Positions 9,271 to 16,794 of a stretch of 64,000 nt of DNA are shown one piece after another. Each line of letters starts with the position of its first letter. The first letter of the stretch is position 1. The notes under the pieces are model-generated. The model had not been told where the DNA came from. It ran no database searches and saw nothing but the letters and a program-made list of their open reading frames with translations. The DNA comes from RGIG8775 sp045537235. Lineage in GTDB: Bacteria > Bacillota > Clostridia > Oscillospirales > CAG-272. The stretch spans positions 1 to 64,000 of the forward strand of contig JAZSPB010000175.1 of the NCBI GenBank assembly GCA_045537235.1, written 5' to 3'. The translations under genes and the position numbers were made by a program.

Positions 9271-10593
9271 TCACTTAAATGCGCGGTCGCAGACCTCATC
9301 CAGCACACCGAGATCCCAAAGAAGTCTCGGCAAAACGTATTTATCACGAATGTCCTTGGCCGCCTTGAGGGTCATGGGAAGGATCGATCTGTCAATTCCG
9401 ATCTCTGCCACATCTCGAGGCGCTTCGATGGCGTCGAGGATCTTTTCGAAAGCTTCCGTCGAGGGAACTTCCTCATCGATGATCTGAACGATCTTATCCC
9501 AATGGGAAAGGATGACTTCCAAACGAGCCCTGTGCTTTTCGACATTATATTTCTGCTCTTTCTCCTCCAACGCGATCATGGTTTGCGCGGCCTTGCCCAA
9601 AAAGACTCTCAGCTCATCGCTCCATGCCGCAAAATCGAAGTTTCTTGCATATTGAAGTGCCGTTTCTCGATTCGGCACGATTTTTTTGGCAAGACCGTAG
9701 AGACCGACACAGTACCGCGTTCCGATCGCGCACTGGATACCGTGGAGATCGACGGGAGTTCCCATCTCCAAGCCACGCATATCCCAAATGTGCGAGAAAT
9801 AGTGCTCTACACCCGAAGCCGGTCTGGAAACCCCCGCGTAACTCATCGCAATACCGCAGAGCACCAGCCCTTCAAAAACATTGGCCACAGCCGTCTCATC
9901 GCGCTTCAAAATGCCGTCGGCATTATCCACACACTTTTTCACAGCCTCTCTGACCATGGCGGCGATCTTTTCACAGTAATACTCGCCCGTGATCAAATTT
10001 CCCAACCGCCATTCGCAGATGCCGATATACTTGGCCAGCATATCGCCAAGACCCGACTTTATCATATGCATCGGTGCGTTTTTCAGGATATCAATATCTC
10101 CGATGATCACCTCTGCGCATTTGGAGGGGACAGAAACCTTCAAACCGCTTCGCGCCATTGAGGAAAGGGGTGAAGCATATCCGTCCATGGAAGGCGCGGT
10201 AGCCACGATAATATAGGGATTTTTGGTCTGGTGCGCCAGGATCTTGCTGATATCATTGATCACACCCGAGCCGATGGCAACAATGAGATCACAATCCGAG
10301 TCATAGTGAAGCGCCAGTGCTCCCACAGCATATTCGTCCGGCTCCAAATGTTCGTCGGGAAAAACATATCGCGAAACAGAAATGCCGCTTTTTTCAAGCA
10401 TCTCGGTCACTGCATCGCCCGCCAAAGGATAGGTGTGGATATCGGCCACGATAAATGCCTTTGTGGCCTTGTACAGTTTGGCAAATTCGGGAACGCGCCG
10501 AACCGCGTTCTTTTCCACGATGCAATGCTCAACCTGCGACTTATGCGCTTTACCGCAAGAGCAAAGTTCATGAGGATCAAAATTCAGATTCAT
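9271..10593 (-). CDS. egsA: sn-glycerol-1-phosphate dehydrogenase (EgsA/AraM type)
   Basis: The 440-aa enzyme of the iron/glycerol-dehydrogenase superfamily is predicted to reduce dihydroxyacetone phosphate to glycerol-1-phosphate with NAD(P)H in the cytoplasm. The nucleotide-binding region has DCDLIVAIGSGVINDISK (about 103-120) and the metal/active-site region has ATAPSMDGYASPLS, KSGLGDMLAKY and GVEHYFSHIWD, all typical of AraM/EgsA. The length is a little above the usual ~400 because the N-terminus carries a Cys-rich lead (CSCGKAH) common in clostridial members. The start at 10593 follows GGAGG; the reading frame extends upstream without a ribosome site. An R1 palindrome begins right after the stop. 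Confidence 0.88.
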   Translation of the reverse strand: MNLNFDPHELCSCGKAHKSQVEHCIVEKNAVRRVPEFAKLYKATKAFIVADIHTYPLAGDAVTEMLEKSGISVSRYVFPDEHLEPDEYAVGALALHYDSDCDLIVAIGSGVINDISKILAHQTKNPYIIVATAPSMDGYASPLSSMARSGLKVSVPSKCAEVIIGDIDILKNAPMHMIKSGLGDMLAKYIGICEWRLGNLITGEYYCEKIAAMVREAVKKCVDNADGILKRDETAVANVFEGLVLCGIAMSYAGVSRPASGVEHYFSHIWDMRGLEMGTPVDLHGIQCAIGTRYCVGLYGLAKKIVPNRETALQYARNFDFAAWSDELRVFLGKAAQTMIALEEKEQKYNVEKHRARLEVILSHWDKIVQIIDEEVPSTEAFEKILDAIEAPRDVAEIGIDRSILPMTLKAAKDIRDKYVLPRLLWDLGVLDEVCDRAFK

Positions 10594-10733
10594 TTTACAA
10601 CCTCCGTAAAATCTCAACCAAAAGAACTCGCTCCTCTCGGTTGGAAATTTTCAAAATATATCTTTGACAAGATTCACTATTATTTTACACCAATACACAA
10701 AAAAAGTCAAGATTCCATTAATATTTTAGTATG
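10594..10733. other. Upstream region of egsA
   Basis: An AT-rich stretch with no gene. It holds the GGAGG ribosome site of egsA and presumably its promoter, but I could not find a convincing -35/-10 pair on the minus strand. Confidence 0.4.
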
Positions 10734-10880
10734 CGCGCACTTCAAAAACCGTGATCTCACCCTCTCCGTGGGTCGATTTGACGTGTAGATCCACCACATC
10801 GCACGAGGTGGCATCAAAACGGTGGATATTTTTGCAAAGTGCAGCCGGTGGGAGGAAGCCTTCTTGCGTTATTGTGGCGC
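10734..10880 (-). pseudogene. Possible C-terminal remnant of a carbohydrate-related protein
   Basis: On the minus strand a reading frame ends FDATSCDVVDLHVKSTHGEG, then ITVFEVRAY and a stop. This looks like the final strands of a galactose-binding-type C-terminus (compare the ending LRVMITK...IIPEIRIY of the oxidoreductase at 42411). Its upstream part runs through a transcription terminator and makes no sense as protein, so I read it as a fragment, not a gene. Alternative: chance similarity. Confidence 0.3.
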
Positions 10881-10921
10881 AAGAATAAGGAAAAAGCACG
10901 GTGCTTCCTCTAAGCTCAACC

Positions 10922-10960
10922 AAAAAGGCTCGACAGAAATTTCTCTCTGTCGAGCCTTTT
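10922..10960 (-). terminator. Intrinsic terminator after the glycosidase-like gene
   Basis: An 11-bp perfect stem GGCTCGACAGA/TCTGTCGAGCC with a short loop is followed by a T-run on the minus strand (AAAAA on the plus strand). It lies 14 bp beyond the stop codon of the gene at 10974. Confidence 0.85.
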
Positions 10961-10973
10961 CCTTTCAACCAAA

Positions 10974-11918
10974 TCAAGGCCAAATCACATAATTTTGCCA
11001 CCCGTAGGATGCCGCATGACTGATCAACGCCTCGCGCTCTCCGTCTCCCAAAACAAGTCGCATATTGTACGCCGTCAAAAAATAAGCATTTTTCTCAATA
11101 TGCTTATCAATCTTGTTTTCGGCAACATCTTTCAAATTCAAGTAATAACTGTCTGCATAGGTCTCTGTGGCAGAAACCAGTTTGGAGATCCCCGAAGACA
11201 CCGTGGATTCCGTCTCTACCGAAACACCCAAGATGATGTCCGGACAGATCTCGCTCGCCTGTCGAATATAGCTGTTGACTTCGGTCAAGCGCTCGCTGTC
11301 CGTGGGCAATCCCACGATCACGATCTCATGAAATCCCGCCGAGGCAAGCTCACTCAACAGTGCCATTTCCTTTGAGACCGCAAGAATCCTCTTCTGCGCA
11401 TCGCTCACGTCAAAGGCTCCCGTCACAAAAAAGCCAATGCTGTATCGTCCCTCGTCCGTCAAAGCCTCTGCCAGTTTTCTTGCCTTTACCGAGGTCTTGA
11501 CTTGCATATCGGTTTCGGTCTTTCCGATCAGCGCGGCATCAAAATACAGATTTTTTGCACCGTCATAAAGCAGAAACGCCGCCGCACTTCCGTCGGGAAG
11601 CTCCCTCACGGCATCACGGATCTGCTCCTCGTTCAAGCCTTTTGTCGAAACAACGTCTCCTTGCACCGACATAAGCGAGGCATACTTTTTGGCAGGATCT
11701 TTCACTCCTCCGAAATCCACGGGATCGCGCACGACAACCGCCGACAGCCGCGAATCCCCGACCAAGCCGTCCAAAACCAGTCCCAAGACCAGCGCAGACA
11801 CCAAGGCCAACACCACAATTATGATAAAAGGAAGGAGGACTCGGTTTCCTGTCTTTTCTCGCTTGGTCTCTCCATTGTAATACTGTATCCGTGTCCGTTT
11901 GCGGCGCAAGTGGCTCAC
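10974..11918 (-). CDS. Membrane-anchored putative glycosidase-like protein
   Basis: The protein is about 314 aa. A basic N-terminus is followed by one membrane helix at about 28-50 (LLPFIIIVVLALVSALVLGL), and the rest is predicted to be outside the cell. The outer part has alternating strands and helices ending in HAASYGWQNYVIWP, with GRYSIGFFVTG and FHEIVIVGLPTDSE in the middle, like a TIM-barrel polysaccharide-active protein of the putative glycoside hydrolase type. I cannot name a family. The frame opens with GTG overlapping the GGGGA ribosome site, so the TTG three codons in may be the true start. It is 26 bp downstream of the PrsA-like gene, probably cotranscribed. Confidence 0.6.
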   Translation of the reverse strand: MSHLRRKRTRIQYYNGETKREKTGNRVLLPFIIIVVLALVSALVLGLVLDGLVGDSRLSAVVVRDPVDFGGVKDPAKKYASLMSVQGDVVSTKGLNEEQIRDAVRELPDGSAAAFLLYDGAKNLYFDAALIGKTETDMQVKTSVKARKLAEALTDEGRYSIGFFVTGAFDVSDAQKRILAVSKEMALLSELASAGFHEIVIVGLPTDSERLTEVNSYIRQASEICPDIILGVSVETESTVSSGISKLVSATETYADSYYLNLKDVAENKIDKHIEKNAYFLTAYNMRLVLGDGEREALISHAASYGWQNYVIWP

Positions 11919-11944
11919 TCCCCTTTCTTCCGATGTAATTCAAT

Positions 11945-12931
11945 TCACTTCATCGACCAAAGGACGATGCTTTTTCCATACTCATTAAACTGAACGGAAA
12001 GCGACTCGGCAATGCGGTTAGTCTCTTCCTCCATGATGCTCAGATAATACTGGATCTGAAGGTTCTCCACATGGTTGGAGATATACGAAGGATCGGTCTC
12101 CATACGCTGGATGACATAAAAGCCGTCACTGACCTCCACGACCTCACTGACCTCACCGATTTCAAGATCAAAAGCGGCATTCTCGTATTCCTCGACAAAA
12201 TAGCCACGCATAAAATAATAGTCACAATTCGATGTGTCCTGATTGCAGCTCTTGCCGATAAAGCTCTCCAGCAATGCCTTGCCCGATGCCACTTGGTCGC
12301 GCACATCCTGCGCGATCTTTCGGTTTTCCTCCGCGCTCTCGCCGGGATCGTTTTTGACGAAAATACTCATGCAACGGATGATTCCCTCGCCCGCCATAAC
12401 CGCATCGTAGGATTCCTTGTGCAGTTCCTCGGACAAAAGATCATAATACTGCCCTTGGCAACTGAGGATAGCGGTATTGAGACGAAAAACCCAGTCGGTC
12501 ATATAGTTGTCTGCCAGGTAGGCCCTGTAAGCATCAAAGTCTCCGCACGCATCCACCGACTCTTTGACATACTCCTTTACCTCTTTTTTGGTGGTTTTGG
12601 AGTTGGTCTTAATTCCTCTTTCCGCGCAGGCATCCACCAAAGAATAGTTCTCGATCAGGGCTTCCGCTACCATCTCCCAAAGCCGTTCCTCATACTGAGC
12701 GCCTGTATCCGCAGAATCAAAAATGTACTCACCGTACTTGCTTTGAAGCTCCGCTTTGAAGCCCATAGTAAGATACCGAAGCTCCTCATAGCGAATGTCA
12801 TGATCTCCGCAGGAACCGACCACCTTGGCTTCTTCGTCCGTACTCTTGATCTCCTTGACCGACGAGCACGAGCAAAAAGTCATTGCCGGCAACAACAAAA
12901 GCGCGATCAGCGCAATGATTTTATTTTTCAT
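11945..12931 (-). CDS. PrsA/SurA-like foldase lipoprotein
   Basis: The 328-aa secreted lipoprotein has a signal peptide with a lipobox near residues 17-22 (MTFCSC). The middle is a helical chaperone-like region (EERLWEMVAEALIENYSLVD, KKEVKEYV). The 225-290 region looks like a degenerate parvulin domain (GYFVEEYENAAFDLEIGEVS, then EVSDGFYVIQRME), the typical pattern of PrsA foldases that help secreted proteins fold. The expected peptidyl-prolyl isomerase activity is not certain because the domain is divergent. I chose ATG at 12931, which has AAAGGA upstream. Its neighbour downstream is an exported glycosidase-like protein, a plausible client. Confidence 0.75.
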   Translation of the reverse strand: MKNKIIALIALLLLPAMTFCSCSSVKEIKSTDEEAKVVGSCGDHDIRYEELRYLTMGFKAELQSKYGEYIFDSADTGAQYEERLWEMVAEALIENYSLVDACAERGIKTNSKTTKKEVKEYVKESVDACGDFDAYRAYLADNYMTDWVFRLNTAILSCQGQYYDLLSEELHKESYDAVMAGEGIIRCMSIFVKNDPGESAEENRKIAQDVRDQVASGKALLESFIGKSCNQDTSNCDYYFMRGYFVEEYENAAFDLEIGEVSEVVEVSDGFYVIQRMETDPSYISNHVENLQIQYYLSIMEEETNRIAESLSVQFNEYGKSIVLWSMK

Positions 12932-13039
12932 ACCGTTTCCTTTCATTTACGAAACATTTTTCACATGAACCATTATAAACTATCTTTGTGACCGTATTAT
13001 GAATTTTCGCCCGTCTACCGCAAAAAAATTATTTTTTAT

Positions 13040-13068
13040 TTGACTATTCGCCAAATATGTGCTATACT
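13040..13068 (+). promoter_or_regulatory. Sigma-A promoter of hprK
   Basis: TTGACT, a 17-bp spacer and TATACT lie about 31 bp before the hprK start codon. Confidence 0.8.
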
Positions 13069-13099
13069 CTTTTTAATGAAACGAAACGGGAGGACTAAA

Positions 13100-14029
13100 A
13101 TGGAAAGCGAATACAGTATATCCTTAAAACAGATCATTGATGAATTTCAACTGGAGGTCATCCATCTCCCTTGCCCCGCCGAGGAGATCATGATCAAAAA
13201 CACCGAAGTCAACCGCCCGGGTCTTGCTCTTGCGGGCTTTTTCGGCAACTTTGAGCCTTCCCGAATCGAGATCATCGGAAGAGCGGAAACCGGATATTTG
13301 GAACAAATGTCGACCGAAGAACGCATCCTCAAGCTGCGCCAATTCATCGACCAAAAGCCCGCTTGTGTTATTGTTTCCACCGGGCTGGATGTTTTCGATG
13401 AAATGTATGATGAAGCCAAAAAAATAGGTGTTCCTCTGCTCCGAACCAAGGAAAAGACCAGCCCTCTTATGGCGGCGCTGATCGCCTCTCTCAACACCCA
13501 TCTCGGTCCTCGCATCACGCGCCACGGTGTTTTGGTCGAGGTGTACGGCGAAGGAATTTTGATCCTCGGTGACAGCGGTGTCGGTAAGAGCGAAACCGCC
13601 ATTGAATTGGTCAAACGCGGACACCGTCTCATTGCGGATGACGCGGTAGAGATCAAACGTGTGTCGGCAAAAACCCTTGTGGGAAGTGCCCCCGAGATCA
13701 TTCGCCACTATGTGGAGTTGCGCGGCATCGGCATTGTGGATGTCAAGCGCCTGTTCGGTGTCGGTGCTGTTAAGGATACCGAAAAGGTCAACCTCGTTAT
13801 CAACCTTGAGCATTGGGTCAACGGTAAAATGTATGACCGTCTGGGTCTTGACAACGAGACTATGGATATTTTAGGAATCGAAATCCCCTCTATCACCATC
13901 CCCGTCAAGCCCGGTCGTAACCTCGCCATCATCTTTGAGATCGCGGCTATGAACAACCGTCAAAAGCGCATGGGCTACAACACCGCTGAGGAGTTTAACA
14001 AGCGCTTGATGGAACAAATGGGAGGTTGA
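13100..14029 (+). CDS. hprK: HPr kinase/phosphorylase
   Basis: The 310-aa bifunctional enzyme phosphorylates and dephosphorylates Ser46 of HPr and so controls carbon catabolite repression in Bacillota. The N-terminal domain (1-130) is followed by the kinase domain with Walker A GDSGVGKS (157-164), a preceding H142, and the ADDAVEIK segment. The C-terminal signature has LEHWVNGKMYDRLGLD, IPVKPGRNLA and MNNRQKRMGYN. The length matches the family. The ATG at 13100 follows GGGAGG; an in-frame ATG upstream lacks a site and overlaps the promoter. It is monocistronic here, without the lgt gene that often follows. An R1 palindrome begins one base after the stop. Confidence 0.97.
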   Translation: MESEYSISLKQIIDEFQLEVIHLPCPAEEIMIKNTEVNRPGLALAGFFGNFEPSRIEIIGRAETGYLEQMSTEERILKLRQFIDQKPACVIVSTGLDVFDEMYDEAKKIGVPLLRTKEKTSPLMAALIASLNTHLGPRITRHGVLVEVYGEGILILGDSGVGKSETAIELVKRGHRLIADDAVEIKRVSAKTLVGSAPEIIRHYVELRGIGIVDVKRLFGVGAVKDTEKVNLVINLEHWVNGKMYDRLGLDNETMDILGIEIPSITIPVKPGRNLAIIFEIAAMNNRQKRMGYNTAEEFNKRLMEQMGG

Positions 14030-14215
14030 TCGCCTGCGGGCGTGGGAGGTCGCTTTCTTGAAAAAAAGCTCCGCAAAAAACTTTTCTAATGTCCCCTTTT
14101 TGGGGGGTGTGCGAACATAGCAAGCCCCGGTGGGGGCAGCGTGTTTGCTCCGATTTGGCAAGGGCACATTAGAAAAGTTTTTGCGGAGCTTTTCTTCAAA
14201 AAGCGACCTCCCACG
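14030..14215. repeat. R1 palindromic repeat, copy C
   Basis: The arms CGTGGGAGGTCGC and GCGACCTCCCACG, and AGCTCCGCAAAAA with TTTTTGCGGAGCT, surround the inner hairpin GCGAACATAGC...CCCCGGTGGGGG. It fills the gap between the 3' ends of hprK (plus) and the AraC gene (minus). The left side has an extra GC tail; the right side lacks it. Confidence 0.9.
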
Positions 14216-14219
14216 AAAA

Positions 14220-14957
14220 CTAGGTCTCCGACGGTGGGTAACCGAAAAATTTACGGTAGGCGCGACTGAACTGATAGATATCCGAATACCCGACAGCGGC
14301 GGCGATCTCTCCCACGGGGCGTTTCTCTTTGGCTAAAACACGGGCTCGCTCCATGCGGAGCTCCTGCAATGCTTTGAAGGGGGTCACTCCTCTGTAGCGA
14401 ACAAATAGCTTTCGCAAATAGACCTCGCTGACATAACACGCGTCGGCTATATGTTTTACGGTCAACGATGGTTCGGTGTAATGCTCTGCCATATATGCCA
14501 ATGCTATAGCGGGAATCTCTTGAGTGGCAGACATATTGGACGGCGCGGCAAGCAATCGATCTGCTAACGAGTACATTTCACTCAAGATCAAAAGCCTCCC
14601 TCCGTCGCGCAAACGGGTGGCCTTCTCGATGGTGTCAAAGCAATTTCTTGCAAAGAGTTCGGGAACGGGGGTCAGTGATTGCGGGAGCTGTGACGTACCT
14701 TCGGCATAAAAATTAAAAACCAAACTTTCCGCGTCCTCTTCGCATTCATTGACATAGGAGAGCCCCCGCGGCAAAAAGACGGAATGCTCTCGGTCGGCTA
14801 TCAACGAACCTTGCTCACACGAAAAGCGAATCCGACCGCAAAAGGTCACGATAAAACCGTCCGCATACCGATCTTTGAAAACCAATCGCTTACCACGCAA
14901 ATCAAAAACGTGAAGCGCATTGTTAAAATCTCTGATTGTAAAAGTGCTTTTATCCAC
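14220..14957 (-). CDS. AraC-family transcriptional regulator
   Basis: The 245-aa protein has an N-terminal cupin-like ligand domain (about 1-130) and a C-terminal double HTH (about 145-245). The HTH carries VKHIADACYVSEVYLRKLF in the first helix pair and IAAAVGYSDIYQFSRAYRKF in the second, ending with the typical FGYPPSE. I start it at GTG 14957, which has GGGAGG upstream and a consensus promoter behind it; the longer frame to 15038 would overlap that promoter. It is divergent from an SDR dehydrogenase and probably regulates it. Confidence 0.88.
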   Translation of the reverse strand: MDKSTFTIRDFNNALHVFDLRGKRLVFKDRYADGFIVTFCGRIRFSCEQGSLIADREHSVFLPRGLSYVNECEEDAESLVFNFYAEGTSQLPQSLTPVPELFARNCFDTIEKATRLRDGGRLLILSEMYSLADRLLAAPSNMSATQEIPAIALAYMAEHYTEPSLTVKHIADACYVSEVYLRKLFVRYRGVTPFKALQELRMERARVLAKEKRPVGEIAAAVGYSDIYQFSRAYRKFFGYPPSET

Positions 14958-14975
14958 ACGACCACCTCCCCAATT

Positions 14976-15004
14976 ATCATAGCATAAGAGAATGAAAATG
15001 TCAA
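14976..15004 (-). promoter_or_regulatory. Promoter of the AraC gene
   Basis: On the minus strand: TTGACA, 17 bp, TATGAT, about 18 bp upstream of the GTG start. Confidence 0.75.
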
Positions 15005-15077
15005 ACAAAAAACGAAAACAGCCCACAAAAGTATACAAAAAGTATCGTTTTGATCAAATTCAATATCGAAACTGACA

Positions 15078-15106
15078 TGGACTCACAGCTTGGCACATGG
15101 TATACT
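15078..15106 (+). promoter_or_regulatory. Promoter of the SDR gene
   Basis: TGGACT, 17 bp, TATACT on the plus strand, followed within 10 bp by the AAAGGAGG ribosome site. The weak -35 fits activation by the divergent AraC protein (inference). Confidence 0.6.
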
Positions 15107-15127
15107 ACAAAAAAAGGAGGGATTCTT

Positions 15128-15865
15128 ATGAATTTTAACGAAAAAACCGCATTGATCACAGGTGCATCGGTCGGAATCGGGCGTGCCGTAGCTTTCGGAC
15201 TTGCCGAGTTGGGTGCTGACCTGGTCTTGGTCGACATTGATTTTGAAAAGCTGTGTTCTGTCAAAAAAGAATTGGAAATTTATCAACGCAATATTCTCAT
15301 TTTCGAATGTGACGTAACCGACGAAGCAAAGGTCGAGCAGATTACCGCCGAAGCGATTTCTCATTTTCAAAAAATCGATATTTTGATCAACAATGCCGCT
15401 CTTTGGCGTTTGTCCAAGCCCTTTTTGGAAACCACCAATGAGGAATGGCGCCGTTTTTGGGATGTCAATGTGATGGGACCCGTAAACTTTATCCGCGCAA
15501 CACTGGGCGGAATGTTGGAACGCGGTTACGGACGGATCGTCAATGTGGCCTCGGTTGCCGGTGTCTACGGCAATGCCAAAATGGTCAACTATTCTGCCAC
15601 CAAAGGCGCTTTGATCGCCATGACAAAAGCTTTGGCCAAAGAAGTAAGCAATCAAGGCGTTATCGTCAACTGCGTGTCCCCCGGCACGGTCAGCCCCTCA
15701 AAGAATTCCGACATGGATTTTTACACCACCACCGAGCTTTGCGTCATGGGACGTACCGGAACCGACCGCGAAAACGCCAACCTCATCCTCTTTTTGGCAA
15801 GCGATGAAGCCCCCTATCTTGCCGGTCAAAACATCTTGATCGACGGCTGTCGAAAGAAAATTTGA
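15128..15865 (+). CDS. SDR-family oxidoreductase
   Basis: The 245-aa classical short-chain dehydrogenase has TGASVGIG (about 11-18) for the NAD(P) fold, NNAA in LINNAALWR (about 86-92), catalytic Ser in VASVAGVYG and Tyr/Lys in VNYSATKGAL. The tail LAGQNILIDGCR is family-typical. Substrate is unknown, but the divergent AraC regulator suggests a sugar or polyol. The ATG at 15128 follows AAAGGAGG. The last codons (CGA AAG AAA ATT TGA) are also the last codons of the convergent gene at 16083 because the R1 palindrome extends into both. Confidence 0.9.
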   Translation: MNFNEKTALITGASVGIGRAVAFGLAELGADLVLVDIDFEKLCSVKKELEIYQRNILIFECDVTDEAKVEQITAEAISHFQKIDILINNAALWRLSKPFLETTNEEWRRFWDVNVMGPVNFIRATLGGMLERGYGRIVNVASVAGVYGNAKMVNYSATKGALIAMTKALAKEVSNQGVIVNCVSPGTVSPSKNSDMDFYTTTELCVMGRTGTDRENANLILFLASDEAPYLAGQNILIDGCRKKI

Positions 15866-16099
15866 GGCGGTGATGCGCCTGCGGGCGCGGGGAGGTCGCT
15901 TTTTGAAAAAAGCTCCGCAAAAACTTTTCTAATGTGCCCTTGCGAAATTTGAGCGAACACACTGCCCCCACCGGGGTTTCGCTATGTTCGCTCAAACGCC
16001 CAAAAGGGCACATTAGAAAAGTTTTTTGCGGAGCTTTTTTTCAAAAAAGCGACCTCCCCGCGCCCGCGGCGCATCACCGGCCTCAAATTTTCTTTCGAC
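15849..16099. repeat. R1 palindromic repeat, copy D, extended into both flanking genes
   Basis: This is a 251-bp near-perfect inverted repeat. Beyond the usual unit (GGTGATGCGCC...GCGGGGAGGTCGC and its complement) the symmetry continues outward through GTCGAAAGAAAATTTGAGGC on the left and its reverse complement on the right. That includes the stop codons and last four sense codons of both convergent genes. Only single-base slips separate the arms. The inner hairpin is GCGAACACACTGCCCCCACC and its partner. Confidence 0.92.
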
Positions 16100-16742
16100 G
16101 CGAGACATCACGGTGATCCAAATTCCAACCGACTGCGGCACCAAATGTGGCACCGATCGCCATGCCTAAGGAAGTTCCGCCAAAGGCTTCTCCCATGGCC
16201 ACACCCGTTCCAAGACCGATACAAAGACAAATGATCAGCCAAGCGGATTGATTTTTCTCCCGTTCGAAAAAGCCGTCTTCGCGATTTTGCACAAAGCCGA
16301 AGCTGCGCAAAAAAGTTTCTTCGTCTTCGTTCATCGAGGCCACGCGAATATAGTAGACTGCGCGGTGGTTAAATGCCCACTCGCAGACGCGGGAAAACAC
16401 ATAGGCAAAGGTGGGAGAATTATAGCCGACGGCAGGATAAAGCGCCATGGAAAGTTCCCGTCCCTCGGAAGGGCGTCCCAAAATACGAACGGCGCCCACA
16501 AATTCACCGTCCTCTTGACTCACACCGATCCAAAGGGTATTCCACATGATTCCGCCCTCATCGATGTGCTCCTCCGCAAGGCATTCGGTAACCAACGCGG
16601 CAAGGAACTCACGGTCAAGATCATCATACAGTGCGCCGCAAAGCTCGCACACGCGCTGATACTCGCCGCTCATGAGAGCATCCAGCCCTTCGCGGTCAAG
16701 CGCGGTGATCACCAATTTTCGTCTTCGGCTTTTCAGTTGCAT
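16083..16742 (-). CDS. GNAT-like acetyltransferase with C-terminal glycine-rich membrane segment
   Basis: The 219-aa protein has two parts. Residues 1-165 look like an N-acetyltransferase (EGGIMWNTLWIGVSQEDGEF, GAVRILG for the central strands; FLRSFGFVQNREDGFFERE at the end, like the usual final strands). The acetyl-CoA loop is not well conserved. Residues 168-205 are a hydrophobic, glycine-rich stretch (LIICLCIGLGTGVAMGEAFG, then SLGMAIGATFGAAVG) that could be a membrane hairpin. The last residues RRKKI are encoded in the R1 palindrome. Start follows GGAAAG. Function unknown; the GNAT call is moderate. Confidence 0.6.
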   Translation of the reverse strand: MQLKSRRRKLVITALDREGLDALMSGEYQRVCELCGALYDDLDREFLAALVTECLAEEHIDEGGIMWNTLWIGVSQEDGEFVGAVRILGRPSEGRELSMALYPAVGYNSPTFAYVFSRVCEWAFNHRAVYYIRVASMNEDEETFLRSFGFVQNREDGFFEREKNQSAWLIICLCIGLGTGVAMGEAFGGTSLGMAIGATFGAAVGWNLDHRDVSRRKKI

Positions 16743-16794
16743 GACTTTCCTTTCTCCGCAAGCTGCCGCCTGCGATCATAAAATATTCCCCGAC

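Noticed and set aside
10726..11001. 91-codon minus-strand frame as a complete gene
   Set aside because: It runs through a strong terminator and the end of the next gene and has no ribosome site; only its last ~45 codons look protein-like, so I list those as a possible remnant.
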